Source: Brachionus rotundiformis
Taxonomy: Eukaryota; Rotifera; Eurotatoria; Ploima; Brachionidae
NCBI GenBank assembly: GCA_016802295.1
Contig: JAESIW010000180.1
Coordinates: 4,757,975 to 4,821,974, forward strand
Direction: 5' to 3'
DNA: 64,000 bases
Part shown: piece after piece, positions 21,564-34,213 of the stretch
Position numbering within the stretch: position 1 is the stretch's first letter
Layout: each line of letters begins with the position of its first letter
Translations under genes and position numbers: made by a program
Notes under the pieces: model-generated
The model's database searches: none
What the model was told of the DNA's origin: nothing
What the model saw: the letters and a program-made list of their open reading frames with translations, nothing else

Positions 21564-22912
21564 TTGCAAAATCTTCAACTGTAAAATAAATTTTCGTTTT
21601 ATTTGCAAGACTCATCTTAACATTTCGGGTTTCCTAGGTAACTTGTGGTAAGTGAATTGAATTAAAATTTGTCTGTAAATTTTTTCTAAATGCAATTGAA
21701 TTAATCAATCAGACTTTTTAGACACAGTTTCTTCCTAATGTAGATTATCCGAAATTTAAAAGACTCTGCAATACTAATTTTTTCAGCTATTTATTTATAA
21801 ATATTATTTATTTCATGAAATTGAAAACAATCAAACTAGGTTGAATTTTTACATTTTGTTAATGAACATTAAATTCCTAATTAAAAAAAATTATATATGA
21901 AAATATAACGGCCAAACATATTTTAAATTTATTATCAAAAACTGACTAAGGACACTTATAGATGTTATTTTATTTTTGGTCAAATTTTACTGATTCAGCA
22001 TTTTATCAACTCTTTTTTTACATGACACAATCTAAATGAACAAGATTCATTTTTAAAAATTAAAATAATTTTTAATTTTCTGGTTAGATTTTTCATTTAT
22101 TAATAAATAAAGAAACTTTTTAGCACAAAGTAATTTAAAACTTTTTTCGTGTCGTGTTTCGTGAATTCTCCATACCGGATTATAAGCTTTTTTATAATTT
22201 TTGACTTTTTATTTTTATTCTTATTTCCAAAAACAATAAAGAATTAAAAAAACACATTAAGTTTTTTTTAGTATGTTTCTTTTACCACATATCTTCTTCA
22301 TCAACTTAATCGTTATTTAACAATAAATCAAATTTTAAGTTTTAAAGGAATTTAGCTTAAGATTTGTTTGGTAATTTATACAAAATTCAAAATTTTTCAA
22401 AAAGAATCGAAACTAAGACAGGCTTGTTAAAATAAGTCTTGTTAAAACTTATCTTATTATAGTTCGATGAAAAAAAAATTTGCTGTACGTTCTTGTTACA
22501 TTAAAATTGATAAAAATTTTTGCTTTTTTTTTTTTATTTTTTTAACTCCATGTAAAGAGAATGAAATTTTGCAAAATTAGAATTTTTTGTACATTTGCAT
22601 TTTTTGCAATAATTTTTTTAATCAACACAAAAAAATAAGAAATTCAACTAATCAAACTAGATAGTTTCCTTTTAAATATCTCTTTAGGTCATTGATTTTA
22701 TCTTTTAGCAAACATTTATCAACCTATGATTTCTATTATCAATTAAAACCTACCTATTTTTGTTGATTTTTTCATAGCCTAAATAAATTCCAATTTTGTT
22801 TAGCATAAACGAATTATTTTTTGGTTAATCCATAAGTCAAAATTATTTTCTTTGGTCAAATATTCATAAATTATAGTGTTTTCTTATATTTTAGAAGACA
22901 ACTTAAATAAAT
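21564..22912. other. AT-rich intergenic region
   Basis: Divergent upstream region of the CEP290-like gene and GRB2. Long A and T runs, no open frame with protein-like composition. Just before the GRB2 ATG, TATATTTTAG at about 22885-22894 is a good splice acceptor, compatible with a 5' UTR intron or with spliced-leader addition. Confidence 0.45.
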
Positions 22913-23633
22913 ATGGAAGCTGTGGCTAAATATCCTTATACGGCAAGCAGTTCAAGTGAGTTGAGTTTTAACGCTGGCGACATGCTAAAAATAATTCCTT
23001 ACGATGAATTTTGGTGTCGCGGAAGATTAAATATCAAAGAAGGTTATGTACCAAAGTCGTATATAACTGAAAAACCTCATCCTTGGTTCAAAGGGCGAAT
23101 AACACGCGAAGAATCTGAAGATCTATTACTAAAGAGAGATAAAAATACAGGACAATATAAGCATATAGACGGAGCTTTTCTAATACGACACAGTGAAAAT
23201 TCCCCAGAAGACTTTTCTGCGTCAGTAAAATATAATGATTCTGTGCAACATTTCAAGATATTTTTTCGTGAATTTAAATATTATATTTGGGCGAAACCAT
23301 TTGATTCATTCAACGAGTTAGTTGATTACTATCGGACTACATCAATAAGTCGTTCTCAGCAAATATTTTTAAAAGATATGTCTGAAGAAGGTAAATTATA
23401 TCAAGCAGCGTATGACTTTGAAGCAGAATATGAGTCCGAAATGACCATGAAAAAAGGAGATATAATCAGAGTTACAGAAACATTGGATCCCAATTGGTGG
23501 TCAGGTAATTAATTGATTTTTTTCAACAAATTTAAATAAAAATACTATAATTAATTTAATATCTTTAGCCATAAATGAGCAAACGGGAAAAAGTGGAATA
23601 GTACCCTGTCAATATTTAACGCCTTTGAAATAA
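22913..23633 (+). CDS. GRB2: Growth factor receptor-bound protein 2 / drk adaptor
   Basis: Two exons, 22913-23504 and 23569-23633, 218 residues, against 217 in human GRB2. The order is SH3 (MEAVAKYPYTASSSSELSF...GYVPKSYI), SH2 from HPWFKGRITREESEDLL with the phosphotyrosine-binding FLIRHSENSPEDFSASV, and SH3 (LYQAAYDFEAEYESEM...DPNWWSG, spliced to a short exon ending GIVPCQYLTPLK). The adaptor links phosphorylated receptor tyrosine kinases to Sos and so to Ras at the plasma membrane. All three domains have their key residues: the SH3 ALYDY-like motif and WW pair, and the FLIR arginine of SH2. A short insert (RDKNTGQYKHID) lengthens the SH2 loop. The last intron splits a glycine/alanine codon after the WW pair. 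Confidence 0.96.
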
Positions 23634-24236
23634 AATAATTTTTGGATCGTGAAAATGACAATCAACAATATTGACCACACAAGCGTCTATTATTTGGATT
23701 TAAATTATACTTTTTGTATATTAATTTTAGGTTTAATTCTTGAATATGAATATTTCAAAATGCACCTATAAATGTTTCTAAGACTTTGTTATTGAGATAG
23801 TGAATTATTTATATTACTATCTCATATTGAATAAAAGTTAGCTTTTAAATTAATTGTAAATAAGATTTTTATTACGAAATAAAATATTTCAATTTTTAAA
23901 ATATTTATATTATAATTCATTCACTGTGGCGACAAACCAATTTAAAATTTAGCGCTCATTCATAATATAAATCAGCTATATCGGTTTTCTCACGATCGCG
24001 TTTATAACTCGAAAAAAAAAATCAATTATCTTTAATTATTACAAATTTCTAATAACAGATAATAATTTTAATAATCATTGGTCTAAATATTGAATAATTG
24101 GTGGAAATGCAATACATGATTCCTAAAAAATATTTTAACTATATATTTTTGTATTTTAAATCAAAAAGAAGCAATAATTAATATTGATATTAGATAAGGA
24201 GTAATTTTATTTATTCATCGAAAAAATAAAAAATTA
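23634..24236. other. AT-rich convergent spacer
   Basis: Downstream of GRB2 and of the minus-strand transporter. It contains polyadenylation-like AATAAA sequences; nothing else recognised. Confidence 0.45.
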
Positions 24237-26740
24237 TTAATTATTAAATAAGTTAAAATTGGGTTCAATTTTTTCTTTTCCTTTTATGGTAAGAGTACTT
24301 TGTTTTATACCATATAGAAAATAAACACCAATTCCAATCAAGAACCAAATTCCAAATCTAAGCCAAGTATGCCAAGAAAGTGCCATCATTAGATAAGTAT
24401 TTATAATAACACTTAGAAATGGAAATACGGGTACAAATGGCACCTTAAAAATTAAACTTTTCATCATTTAATGAAAACCAATTGCAAAATAATACTTTAA
24501 ATGATTTGATTGAATCATCTTGAGGTTGTCTTGATATTGCAAAACAAATAACTATCAATAGCAAAACTAGCAAGCAGGAAACAATTAGAGATACGTAATT
24601 GTATGATGTTCCTGTTATTAAAGTTAAGGTTATTGATAAAAAAACAATTAGAACCGCTTAAAGTCATTAATATTAATAAATAATAATTTTCAAAATAAAT
24701 TATTACTAGCAATTGCAGTTAAAAAATTAACTAATTTTGAAGTGTTTCTGGAACATTTATTAGCAGATGGGCAAAACAGTCTTTTTATTAAAAGCTCATC
24801 CGAATATCCTATGATTTTGTGAATCATACTCAATTCAGAATCATCAAAAAATTTATCTGAATCTTCTGGAGCTCGATATCTAAAAGAGAGCAATTAGAAC
24901 AATTAAAAGCTTTAAAAATTAAAAAACCTTAGAATAATAATACACAAAGCTACAACTGAGTAAGCCATCAAAGTTCCAATCGACATCATATCAATTAGTT
25001 GATTTAAATCGAATACTAGACAAAGTATTCCAGCGAAAAGACCTGAAAATATTGCTGCAAATACAGGAGTTCTAAGTTTTGGCATTACAAATGATAAAGA
25101 CTTAAAAATTAAACCGTCTGATGCCAATGAATAGATTATTCTTGGCATAGGAAACATAGATGCATAAAGACTTTTGAATTTTTTCTGTTAATTATAGTTA
25201 ATAAACAAACTTTAAATTTACCACGTTAGCAAACTTGCAATCGCCCCTATTGAAACTAAAATTCTTGCCCATTCCAAACCAACATAATCAAAAGCTTGAG
25301 GAATTGGAACTTCTGGATCAATTATATAATACGGAATCATAAGAGTGAGCACAAATGAAACACTACAATAACATACACTTACTATCAATAGAGTAAAGAC
25401 TATACTTAAAGGGATATTTCGTTTAGGATTTAGCACTTCTTCTCCTAAAATTCAATTAGTGTTAAAATTAAAAAAATAATTTATCATTTAATTTATACCT
25501 GTTGATGCGATTGCATCAAAACCAATAAATGCATAGAAGCATTTTGCTGCTCCTTGAATTATTCCTGAAAAACCAAATGGAAAATATCCTCCTTTTCCGC
25601 ATCTTTCCGAAGTTGAACATGTTTGATTTAAATTATTATGATCAATCCAAGACATATTGGACTAAAATTTCCTAGTCATTAAAAAAATTATAGAATTAGA
25701 AAAATGTTTACAGTAGGTTTTATTTTCCAATTGTCAAAATCGGTCTGGAAAATGCCACTAATAAATATGAATAAAATAACTATGATGTTCAAAAGAGTAA
25801 ACAGTTTGTTTAATAACGTTGATTCTTTTACGCCAACGACCATAAAAACTTTTAAAGATCATTCAAGTTATTACTTAAAAATCAATGTTATTGTTATTAT
25901 TTTTGTTAACATTACTTGTTATTAAAACAACAAGACTGAATGATAAAATATCTGGGTAAGAGGCAATCCCTTCTATATTCATGGGCATTGCATTCTTTAG
26001 GGTCTCTTCAATTTTTTTACCAAGCATTGCATCAATATATCTACTTAAAGAGCTTGCTCCGCTAGAAACACCTTTTATTATACCTTAAGTTATATTTTAT
26101 TGTTTATTTGTAACTAAATCATACCTATCACATATTCTAAAATTAAATCCCATCCTAATATAAAAGCTATAAATTCACCAATTGTGACATAGATGTACAC
26201 ATAAGCAGACCCACTTCTGGGAACTCTAGCTCCAAACTCAGCTTCGAACGTTTTAATGAAAAATTCAAAATAAATGTAAAATTACCATAACAGATTCCTA
26301 GTCAAACATGAGATTTAAAGATAATATTGAAAAATTTTTTTTTTATTTTATCACATCATTCTTTTAATATTTGAAATAAATTAACTTTTGAAGTTAATAA
26401 GATATAATTTATATTGATCTTCAATTTTTTAAAGAATGAAGTGGAAAATTTAAGAAATTAAGCATACCAGCGATAAATGTAGCTAAACCAGCAATAATAA
26501 ATGAAATTACAATTGATGGTCCCGCATAATTAGCTATCACTTCTCCAGCCAAAACATAAATTCCATTTCCTAAAGTACAAGAGACTCCTTTAAATATAAA
26601 TTTTAAATAAAATAATCTTGGTCTAATATAAAAATACCCAATGCTGTAATATCAACCAGACTTAAAACCCGTGATAAATTAGTTTCATGAATATTTTGAG
26701 CATTGTATTTTTTTTTTCTGGTAAGATAGCTCCAGTTCAT
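24237..26740 (-). CDS. Cationic amino-acid transporter (SLC7A1-4 / CAT family)
   Basis: About ten exons on the minus strand, from ATG at 26740 to a stop at 24237. Successive exons read LSRVLSLVDITALG, NGIYVLAGEVIANYAGPSIV, EFGARVPRSGSAYVYIYVTI, GVSSGASSLSRYIDAMLG, AAKCFYAFIGFDAIASTGEE, NPKRNIPLSIVFTLLIVSV, FPMPRIIYSLASDGLIFK and the C-terminal PFVPVFPFLSVIINTYLM. The product is a polytopic plasma-membrane carrier with the paired N- and C-terminal halves of the CAT family, whose members take up arginine, lysine and ornithine. FDAIASTGEE is a CAT hallmark. The gene seems intact, but the exact member (CAT1-4) cannot be told. It is divergent from TXNDC11, with 845 bases between the start codons. 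Confidence 0.92.
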
Positions 26741-27585
26741 AATTTGAAAATTTCAAGTAATAAATATTTAGTTCCAGAGAAAAAATTAAATTTTATATTT
26801 TAAAATCAAAAATTCGTTAAAAGACCCACTGACATTTAACAAACTATTTAAACCAAGCAAACAAATGCTAAAGTTAAATAATCGTCAAGATATTTTTTAA
26901 TTTTAAAAATAATAAAAAGATAACTCTTGTCTAGAATATAAAATTATTTTTTAAGCTCTATTTTGTCATAATTTATAAAATTATTTAAAATTGATGAAAC
27001 TATTTTATAGAAATAAAATTAAAATCCAGACAATTAAATTTTTAAATTATTAGATAAGTCTAGTTAGGAGTTTTAATTAGGTTTTTAATTAAATGAAAAA
27101 GTTTGATTTGAATTAATATTTAGGTATGCTTAAAATGTTTAAATTTAATAATATTAATCCTAAAAAATAATTTCCAATTTAATTCCAATTTTTATGAAAA
27201 CAATTATTAACGTAAATTTTTTTAAAAATAAGTATCAAATTATTTTACTTAATTGACTTTTTTATTCAATTAACTTGAAAAAATTATTTTATATTATTTT
27301 TTATTGAATAAATAAGATATTGTTATATTAATTATTTACAATTTATAAAAGTTGTTAACTACATATGCAAATTATTTTTTTATATTTTTTGATTATGTAA
27401 AGTTATCTTGTTTCATTTAAAAAGATACTTTTTGTCATAATATAATATCAATTTATTTGAACGAAAATAGACAATATCCGGCAATAATTCAGTGTAAATT
27501 AATAAACTTTAATAATACATTTTTTCTATAAAAAACAAAGTTTTTAAGATATGATACATAGTGATACAAAGTCTTTTGATAAATT
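26741..27585. promoter_or_regulatory. Divergent promoter region between the SLC7A-type transporter and TXNDC11
   Basis: Both flanking genes start at its edges and point away, so it must hold both promoters. It is extremely AT-rich; I cannot pick out individual elements. No coding sequence seen. Confidence 0.4.
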
Positions 27586-30230
27586 ATGCAACTTTATGAA
27601 TCTAATACTTTAATAGATAAAAAAAGTGGTCATTCATTAGCTTCAAAAGATTCTATTATTAAATTTCAAATACCAAAAAAAGATAGATATCCACTTACAA
27701 AGATGCTTTCCAATATGATAATTTGCCTAACATTCTTGTTTGCCGTTTATATTGCTTTATCCTCACAAACCAGGTAGGTTAGAAAGTACAATTTGATTTA
27801 ATTGAATTTGAAATAGTATTTTGTTAAGAAATGCAAATGACCAAAAAATCGTATATAAACCAAAAAAAATGATTTTTAACGATTCGATAATTTGCTCAAA
27901 AAAAAATGCTTATTTTTATGATTATCCTAACGGCGATTTATTTGAAATTTACCATTTGATTGAAACCTCTCAATTTAATTTTATTTTTTTATATGCCGAT
28001 TGGGATGCAAGGAGTATTCACTACAGTGATCTTTTCATAAAGCTAGTCTGTGATTTCTACAATGAGGTAATCATCATCTTCTTCAAAATAATTGTTATAT
28101 TTTTAATTTTAAAGATAACCTTTTATTCTATTAATTGCTTTTATGGTCAATGCAAAACTCATTTTAATTTGATTAAATATCCTCAAATTTTGATCAATAT
28201 AAAAAATATAGGATCATTTGCTTATAAATATCCATTTGAATATAACTATTTAAGGCAGTATTTAAAAAAAATCGTAAGACCATTGCGAAGAATCGATGAT
28301 TATGGAGAATTTCTCAGTTTTATAAATTCTAATAATGTAAATTTTTGAAATAAGTCTTTATTGTTATATAATATAAGAAATTGGAAAGGCTGTTCTAATC
28401 GGAAATTTTAATTTTTCAAACCAAAAAGGAACGAGGTCTTATGAAAATTATTACAAATCATCTTTAAATTACATAGGATCGAGTTGGTTTTAATTGTAAA
28501 TCAGATAGCAAAAAATTCTAAATGAATTATTATATTCAAAGATGATGAATTATCAATCGGTTATGGCATAATCTTGAACAAAACTCTTTTGAATCAGATT
28601 CAAACATTCGGTTTATCAAAAAATGATGAGATAATGGTATTTAATCAATTTGGATTTCAAAACGTATGTGTAGGCAACCTTCACTACATTCAAATTAAAT
28701 CTTATAATTTAGAGTCTAAAAACAATAAAAGACATAAAAGCAGAAAATTTGACTAAATGGATAAAAGACAATTTTGAAATTGTGAGTTTAAAATATATTT
28801 TTAAAAAAATTAATTCTTTTAAAAAAGAAACGACCTTTTTTTAAATGGTTTTATCCAGATATTGACAATATATCAAATGGCAAGAATAAACTATTAATAT
28901 TTAAAGGTCGTGAGAATTCAGATGGGAACTGGATTGACGATGAGATTTATTCTATTGTAAATTTGTTAAACTTATTTAACTTGACAATCATAAATTTCTT
29001 ACTCAAAAGTTAAATATTTTGATGGTTAAATTTTTTCAACATTGTGAAAATTCAAAAAAAAATCAAATTTTTTTAAATCAATTCTTAGATCACCTTGAAT
29101 TTGAAATAATCAAAAAACAATCCAAAAATTCTAATCCATTTTATGTGCAAAATAATAAATCAGCTCAAGATAAATTTTGTTCATTCCACCAAAATACTGA
29201 ATTTTATCTAATTGACATTAATCTATATGAAAATTATTTTATAAACCTATTTGGCCATGATTTTGAATATTCTAATTCTCCACAAGCACTCCTAATCGAT
29301 GTTAAAGTAATATTTAGTAAAATTTTAAATTTGTTAGAGAATTATTGTTTTTGTTAAGAATCAAAGTATTTACCAGATGAAAAATAATACAAATTTATTA
29401 AATTTTAGTAAACTCATTTTTTTTTTAAATTTTGAATAAAATTCATTCATTTTAATTAAGATAAGTTTATAAATGATCCAAAAAGTTTTTTTTTGGATAG
29501 ACGATTAATTAAAACCAAGCAAATACAAAATGCAAATAAAGAATATAATCAATCAAATATATTTATGGAAATAAATTCAAAGCAGCTGAAAGATGTCATT
29601 AACAATCTTGAGTTTAAGAATAAGGTATAAAAATTATTAAAAATTCTTCGAAATTAATTTTAATTTTCGTTTACTAGGATGTTTTAGTTTTCTATTATAA
29701 CAATCATTGTGGATTTTGTAAATTAGTCAATTTTAAATTGATTAATCTAGCTAACAAATATTTCAGAAATTGTGATTCATTTGTTATTTTGAAGTATATC
29801 TATTTTTGAATATTTTTTTAGCTAAAAATTAAATTTTAGAATTGACACTGATTTGAATGATCTTGATTGGAATTTATATTCAAGTCGGGTTCCAGCATTG
29901 ACTTTTATTCCAATGTCTCTATCAAACAGAGAAACATTTACGTATGATTTTAAAAATGAGTTGAGCGAGAAAAAGATTTTAAGGTTTATAATTGAATATT
30001 CCAAAAATCCGGACACGCTTTTGAATTTGATGTCTCTTGAAGACAAAAATAGATTAGATAATATAGTTAAACATAAAATTAAAAATATCAAATCATATTT
30101 AAAAAGGATAAAAAACAGCTACGAATTTGTCAATAAAAACACGACATTTGATATATCCTATGAAAATTTATATGAAAAATTAAGAAATATTTGTCTTTAC
30201 CAAATTTATTTACTGAAAAATATTATTTAA
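27586..30230 (+). CDS. TXNDC11: Thioredoxin domain-containing protein 11
   Basis: About ten exons, start 27586, stop 30230. The first exon encodes a membrane anchor (MLSNMIICLTFLFAVYIALS). The next exons give a first thioredoxin-like domain (FIFLYADWDARSIHYSDLF, FYSINCFYGQCKTHFN, YLRQYLKKIVRPLRRIDDYG), a divergent middle (WFYPDIDNI, LIDINLYENYFI) and a second thioredoxin domain (VLVFYYNNHCGFCKLVNFKL, VPALTFIPM). The order and phrases follow human TXNDC11, an ER protein that helps mature the DUOX NADPH oxidases. The second domain keeps a CGFC redox centre; the first has no CxxC, having DARS at that place. The end after the second domain is helical and much shorter than the human tail. The exon chain is in phase throughout, so the gene appears functional. 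Confidence 0.9.
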
Positions 30231-33200
30231 AAAATTTTAGACGATTTCAATTTAATAAAGTATATTAAAAATATAATAATAATTTAAATCTAATTTATAA
30301 AGTCCTTAGAATCAAACTAATCGATTTATACGATTTAATTTTGTTGCGAAAAAGGGCTTTTTTCTTATCTTTGTAATCTTAGCTTAGTTAACTTTTAATT
30401 CTTGTCTTCGAGTAAAAAAAAAATGGTTATATTAAGAGAATTTATTTTTTTTAATTTTTCACACATTGAACAACTAATGCCTGAAACGAAAAAATATTTT
30501 TGTTCTTTATTAAGAGCCTCAAAAATCGTCTATCAAATTAAATATTTAATCAAGCGTGAGCACATGTTGCATTTTATTTAAAACAGTTTTAAAATTAATT
30601 ATATTTTTAAAGTATAAGTCTAATTCTAACGGAAATTTAATTCAACCGATTTATCCAATAATCGATATATTGATTTATTCGCAAGGACAGTCGTGTTGAT
30701 TTATTAAAATAATTATATTTAATAAAACGATGACCTTAGGTTTAAATTGTATTTTTAGATAAGTATGTTTTATCTCGTCATTTTTTTTTCCAATCATAAA
30801 ACTTGTCTGTAAAGATAAAACAAAATTCAGGCGTTTAATTATTTTTAAAACATTGTTCTAATTATTTTATCCTATCGAGCCGAACATGTCACTTGATTAA
30901 ACTAATATTAGGACTCTATTCAATTGAATTTAAGGAATATTTTTTGAAATTTAGGTCAACATATGTATTGTATTGGTCAGATTTCAAAATTTTTAGTATC
31001 AATAATTCTAAAGGTTTCAATATTGAATTCAATTAATTTTCTTTTAATAACTGGATAGGTTTACTTTTTATGGTAAAAATAGATCAAAATAGCTTAAGCA
31101 AAAATTAAGCCTATTTAGGTCGATTTTTTTTGTGATAGAATTCGTAAAAAATCTAAGAAACTCAACTAAGCTAATTTTAGAGCTAGTAAATCTTAACGAC
31201 CTGGTTTTTTAGGTCAAACTTTAAATGAGACATGAATGCGTTTAACTTAATTTATTCTATGATTAATTTTTCCAAGATTACTCATTCTGAAATCTCCAAC
31301 TCTCAAGGGAAAACCTGATGCTGTACCGCAGTTTATGATACATCATTTCTCCAGCAATTTATCTAACAATTTTACATAATATCCTAGTCATTGGAAAAAA
31401 TGCATTCTTTAATTAAACAGATTAATAATTCGTGAAATCAAACCTAGCAAAATTAATGTTTACACAGAAATCACTTTATCTATTCTTGCCTTCAAACCTT
31501 TTCTGAATTGTAATTTTATAGTTTAATTAAAATTCGAATTCAAGCTTAATTAAAAATTTTATCGCTTTTTTCCTTTATCCTTCACTAATAGTCTATTCGC
31601 TACATTCATTTATTAGTTTAGCATAAATTTTATTATACCCATGATCAAATAAATTTTTTTGAACTCTATATAAAATGAAACATATGATGCCCAATTTCTA
31701 TTAGCGCTGGTCAATATTTTAACAATTTTGTTTCAGAATTATTTAGATCAGATCATATTTCAATATTAATCTTTCTATATATTTTAATACGTTAAATTTA
31801 GTTGATTTATGAATAAAAATTGTAAAATACATAAACCTTGATAGAAAGATTCTGTAATCCGTCGTTAAAAGCTAACGAAAAATAAAATTAAATTTAAAAA
31901 GTAATAACTTTAAGCTTCAATCAGTTTATTAAATTACAACAAAAATATGTGATTTATAGAAAGAACTTTCTTAACTTTTAGATAGTAAAAGTAAGGTATT
32001 TAGGCAATCATGAGAGAGAGCAAAAAAATTTCTCATAAAAAAGAAATAGACATAATAAAAAAAATCAAGAAGTTTAATTTATAATAAATGATAATTATTG
32101 ATCAATTTTTTTCTGTCTCATAACAAATTTGTCTTATAAGAATTAAGACCATGTTTAAAATAGTGATTTGTAAATATTTCAAAGGTAGTTCCTTCCATAT
32201 CAAGATATTTTTGTACGTGTTGTTTATTTTATAAATATTCGCCTATAAAAGTAAACTTTTGGTCAAATTTTTAAATAAAGGAAAATTAAGACTAACTATT
32301 GAAATAATTTTATTTCGACCGAAATAATGCTTGTTTACTAGGGTTTAAAACTGAATAAAATGGTTCTTTTCAGAAGTTTATGTTTAATTAAAATGATTTT
32401 TCCAATTTATATGTTTTTAATTGAATATATATGTCAATTTGGTTAACTTACATAACTAATTTAAAATGGAACATAAAATTTTGGTTTTATGAAGCCTCAA
32501 TAATAACTATTTTTGATTATTTATTCGAGGAAATTTTAGAAATTCTATAAATATCTGCTTAATTTGCAGTACATAATGCTAAATCATCAAAAAGCAAAAT
32601 GTTTTCGAATTATTTAAGGAATATTTGGTTACTAGGACCATTGAATATTTAAGTGTGTAAATTAAAACCAAATGATTATTTTTTTTAATGGTATTATATT
32701 AGCTAACTAGCTTCAAGTGTTGGGTATTTTTTATATCGAACAAAACAAAAACTTGAGTCAAAAATTAAAATCTAATTTAAGATTCATTAAATTTCTATGC
32801 ATTTTACTCAACTCAAAGAATAAAGACTAAGTTCATATCTCAATATTTATTGTTTGATATTTAAATTTTGTAAATCTCTATTTTTCCTCTAAATTATTAG
32901 GTCAAATGCCATAAAATTTCTAAATTTAGTTTTTAGAAAAAAAATAAGGTTGAAAACATCAAAAATTAATATTTTTATTAGAAAATATTGTGATTTCATT
33001 AACTGAAAATTCTATCTAAAATTAAAACTTAACAATAAATGTGTGAAATTTTTGATTCACACAGCTAATTTTGCTTTTTTTGTAAAAAATGAACCAGTTT
33101 ATTTTATCATTATTATTTTCTAAATTATAATATATATATATATTTACATACTTTACTTATTAAATGATTAGAATATCATTAATTCTTTAGTTAATAGTAT

Positions 33201-34213
33201 AATTTTTCTAGTCATGTTAAAAATTAAACAATTATTAATTTGTTGCATAATTGAACAGTTCAAATGTGTCTAATTATTTATCTTGAAGATTAGATTATGC
33301 TTAAAGACAAATGTAAACATTAATTTTGTTATCTATTTAAATATTTTAATTAAGGTGGAATTACAAAAACTAACATCAATCAAGACAGGATATTTATTTT
33401 ATTATAATAAAATAGAAGAACCCATTCATAAAATGTGATTATCACTCACTATTTATTCTTCGATAGGATTTTGTTCAAAGTTCAATTAATCTTTATTTTT
33501 TTTGCCAAATATTTATCAAGTAAACTCCCAAGTAAAAGATATTTTCTATTTTTCACTAAATTCAGAATCACACAAATATAAAAAATAGTTATATTATAGA
33601 TTTTATTTGGCCCTTCCAAACCATCCAAAAATTAACGATCACTTTTTTTTAAGATAAATTGATCGAATACTTTTACTGAATTATGACTTTAAAAATCGAT
33701 AAATTTCTAAGCTTCATTTAATACTAAAAAATCGTGATCTGTTTAAAATTATTATTATTTTTTTAATTATTAATATTAATTCTAGCTGAAGTGATTGATA
33801 ATTTCTTTTCCTACGGGATAAATAAGGTAAGGATAATAAGGAACAATAATAGTATTACGATAAGTATTGAACCAAACGTTAAAAATTTGATTTCAATGGA
33901 CGAAAAAGTAAATATATCCAACTTATCAATAATTATTCGAATTGAGAAAAAAAACCTACATAAATAATTTTTATATATGTTCTATATTTTTCATATTTCA
34001 TTTATATGCACAGTTCATTTAATTTTCAATCACAGCACATATAAAAAACACGAAAGACCTCAATGCATATACAAATTAAATATAAACTTATATTTAGACA
34101 TTTTAATTTTTCATTAGAAAGAGAAAAAAATCTAAAAACATACATTTGTTGATTTTCATAAAGAAATAGAAAATAAAAAAAACAAAAAAAAATCCATAAT
34201 TTTCGTTTCAACA
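30231..34213. other. Four-kilobase AT-rich region without a recognisable gene
   Basis: I read all frames for protein-like stretches and found none longer than background, and no tRNA- or rRNA-like sequence. A short TA microsatellite lies near 33130-33144. The part nearest 34213 must contain the Lgl promoter and may contain 5' UTR exons, which cannot be seen without transcripts. Confidence 0.5.

Noticed and set aside
33130..33144. TA run as a possible regulatory or CRISPR-like repeat
   Set aside because: A short simple microsatellite with no spaced repeat structure.
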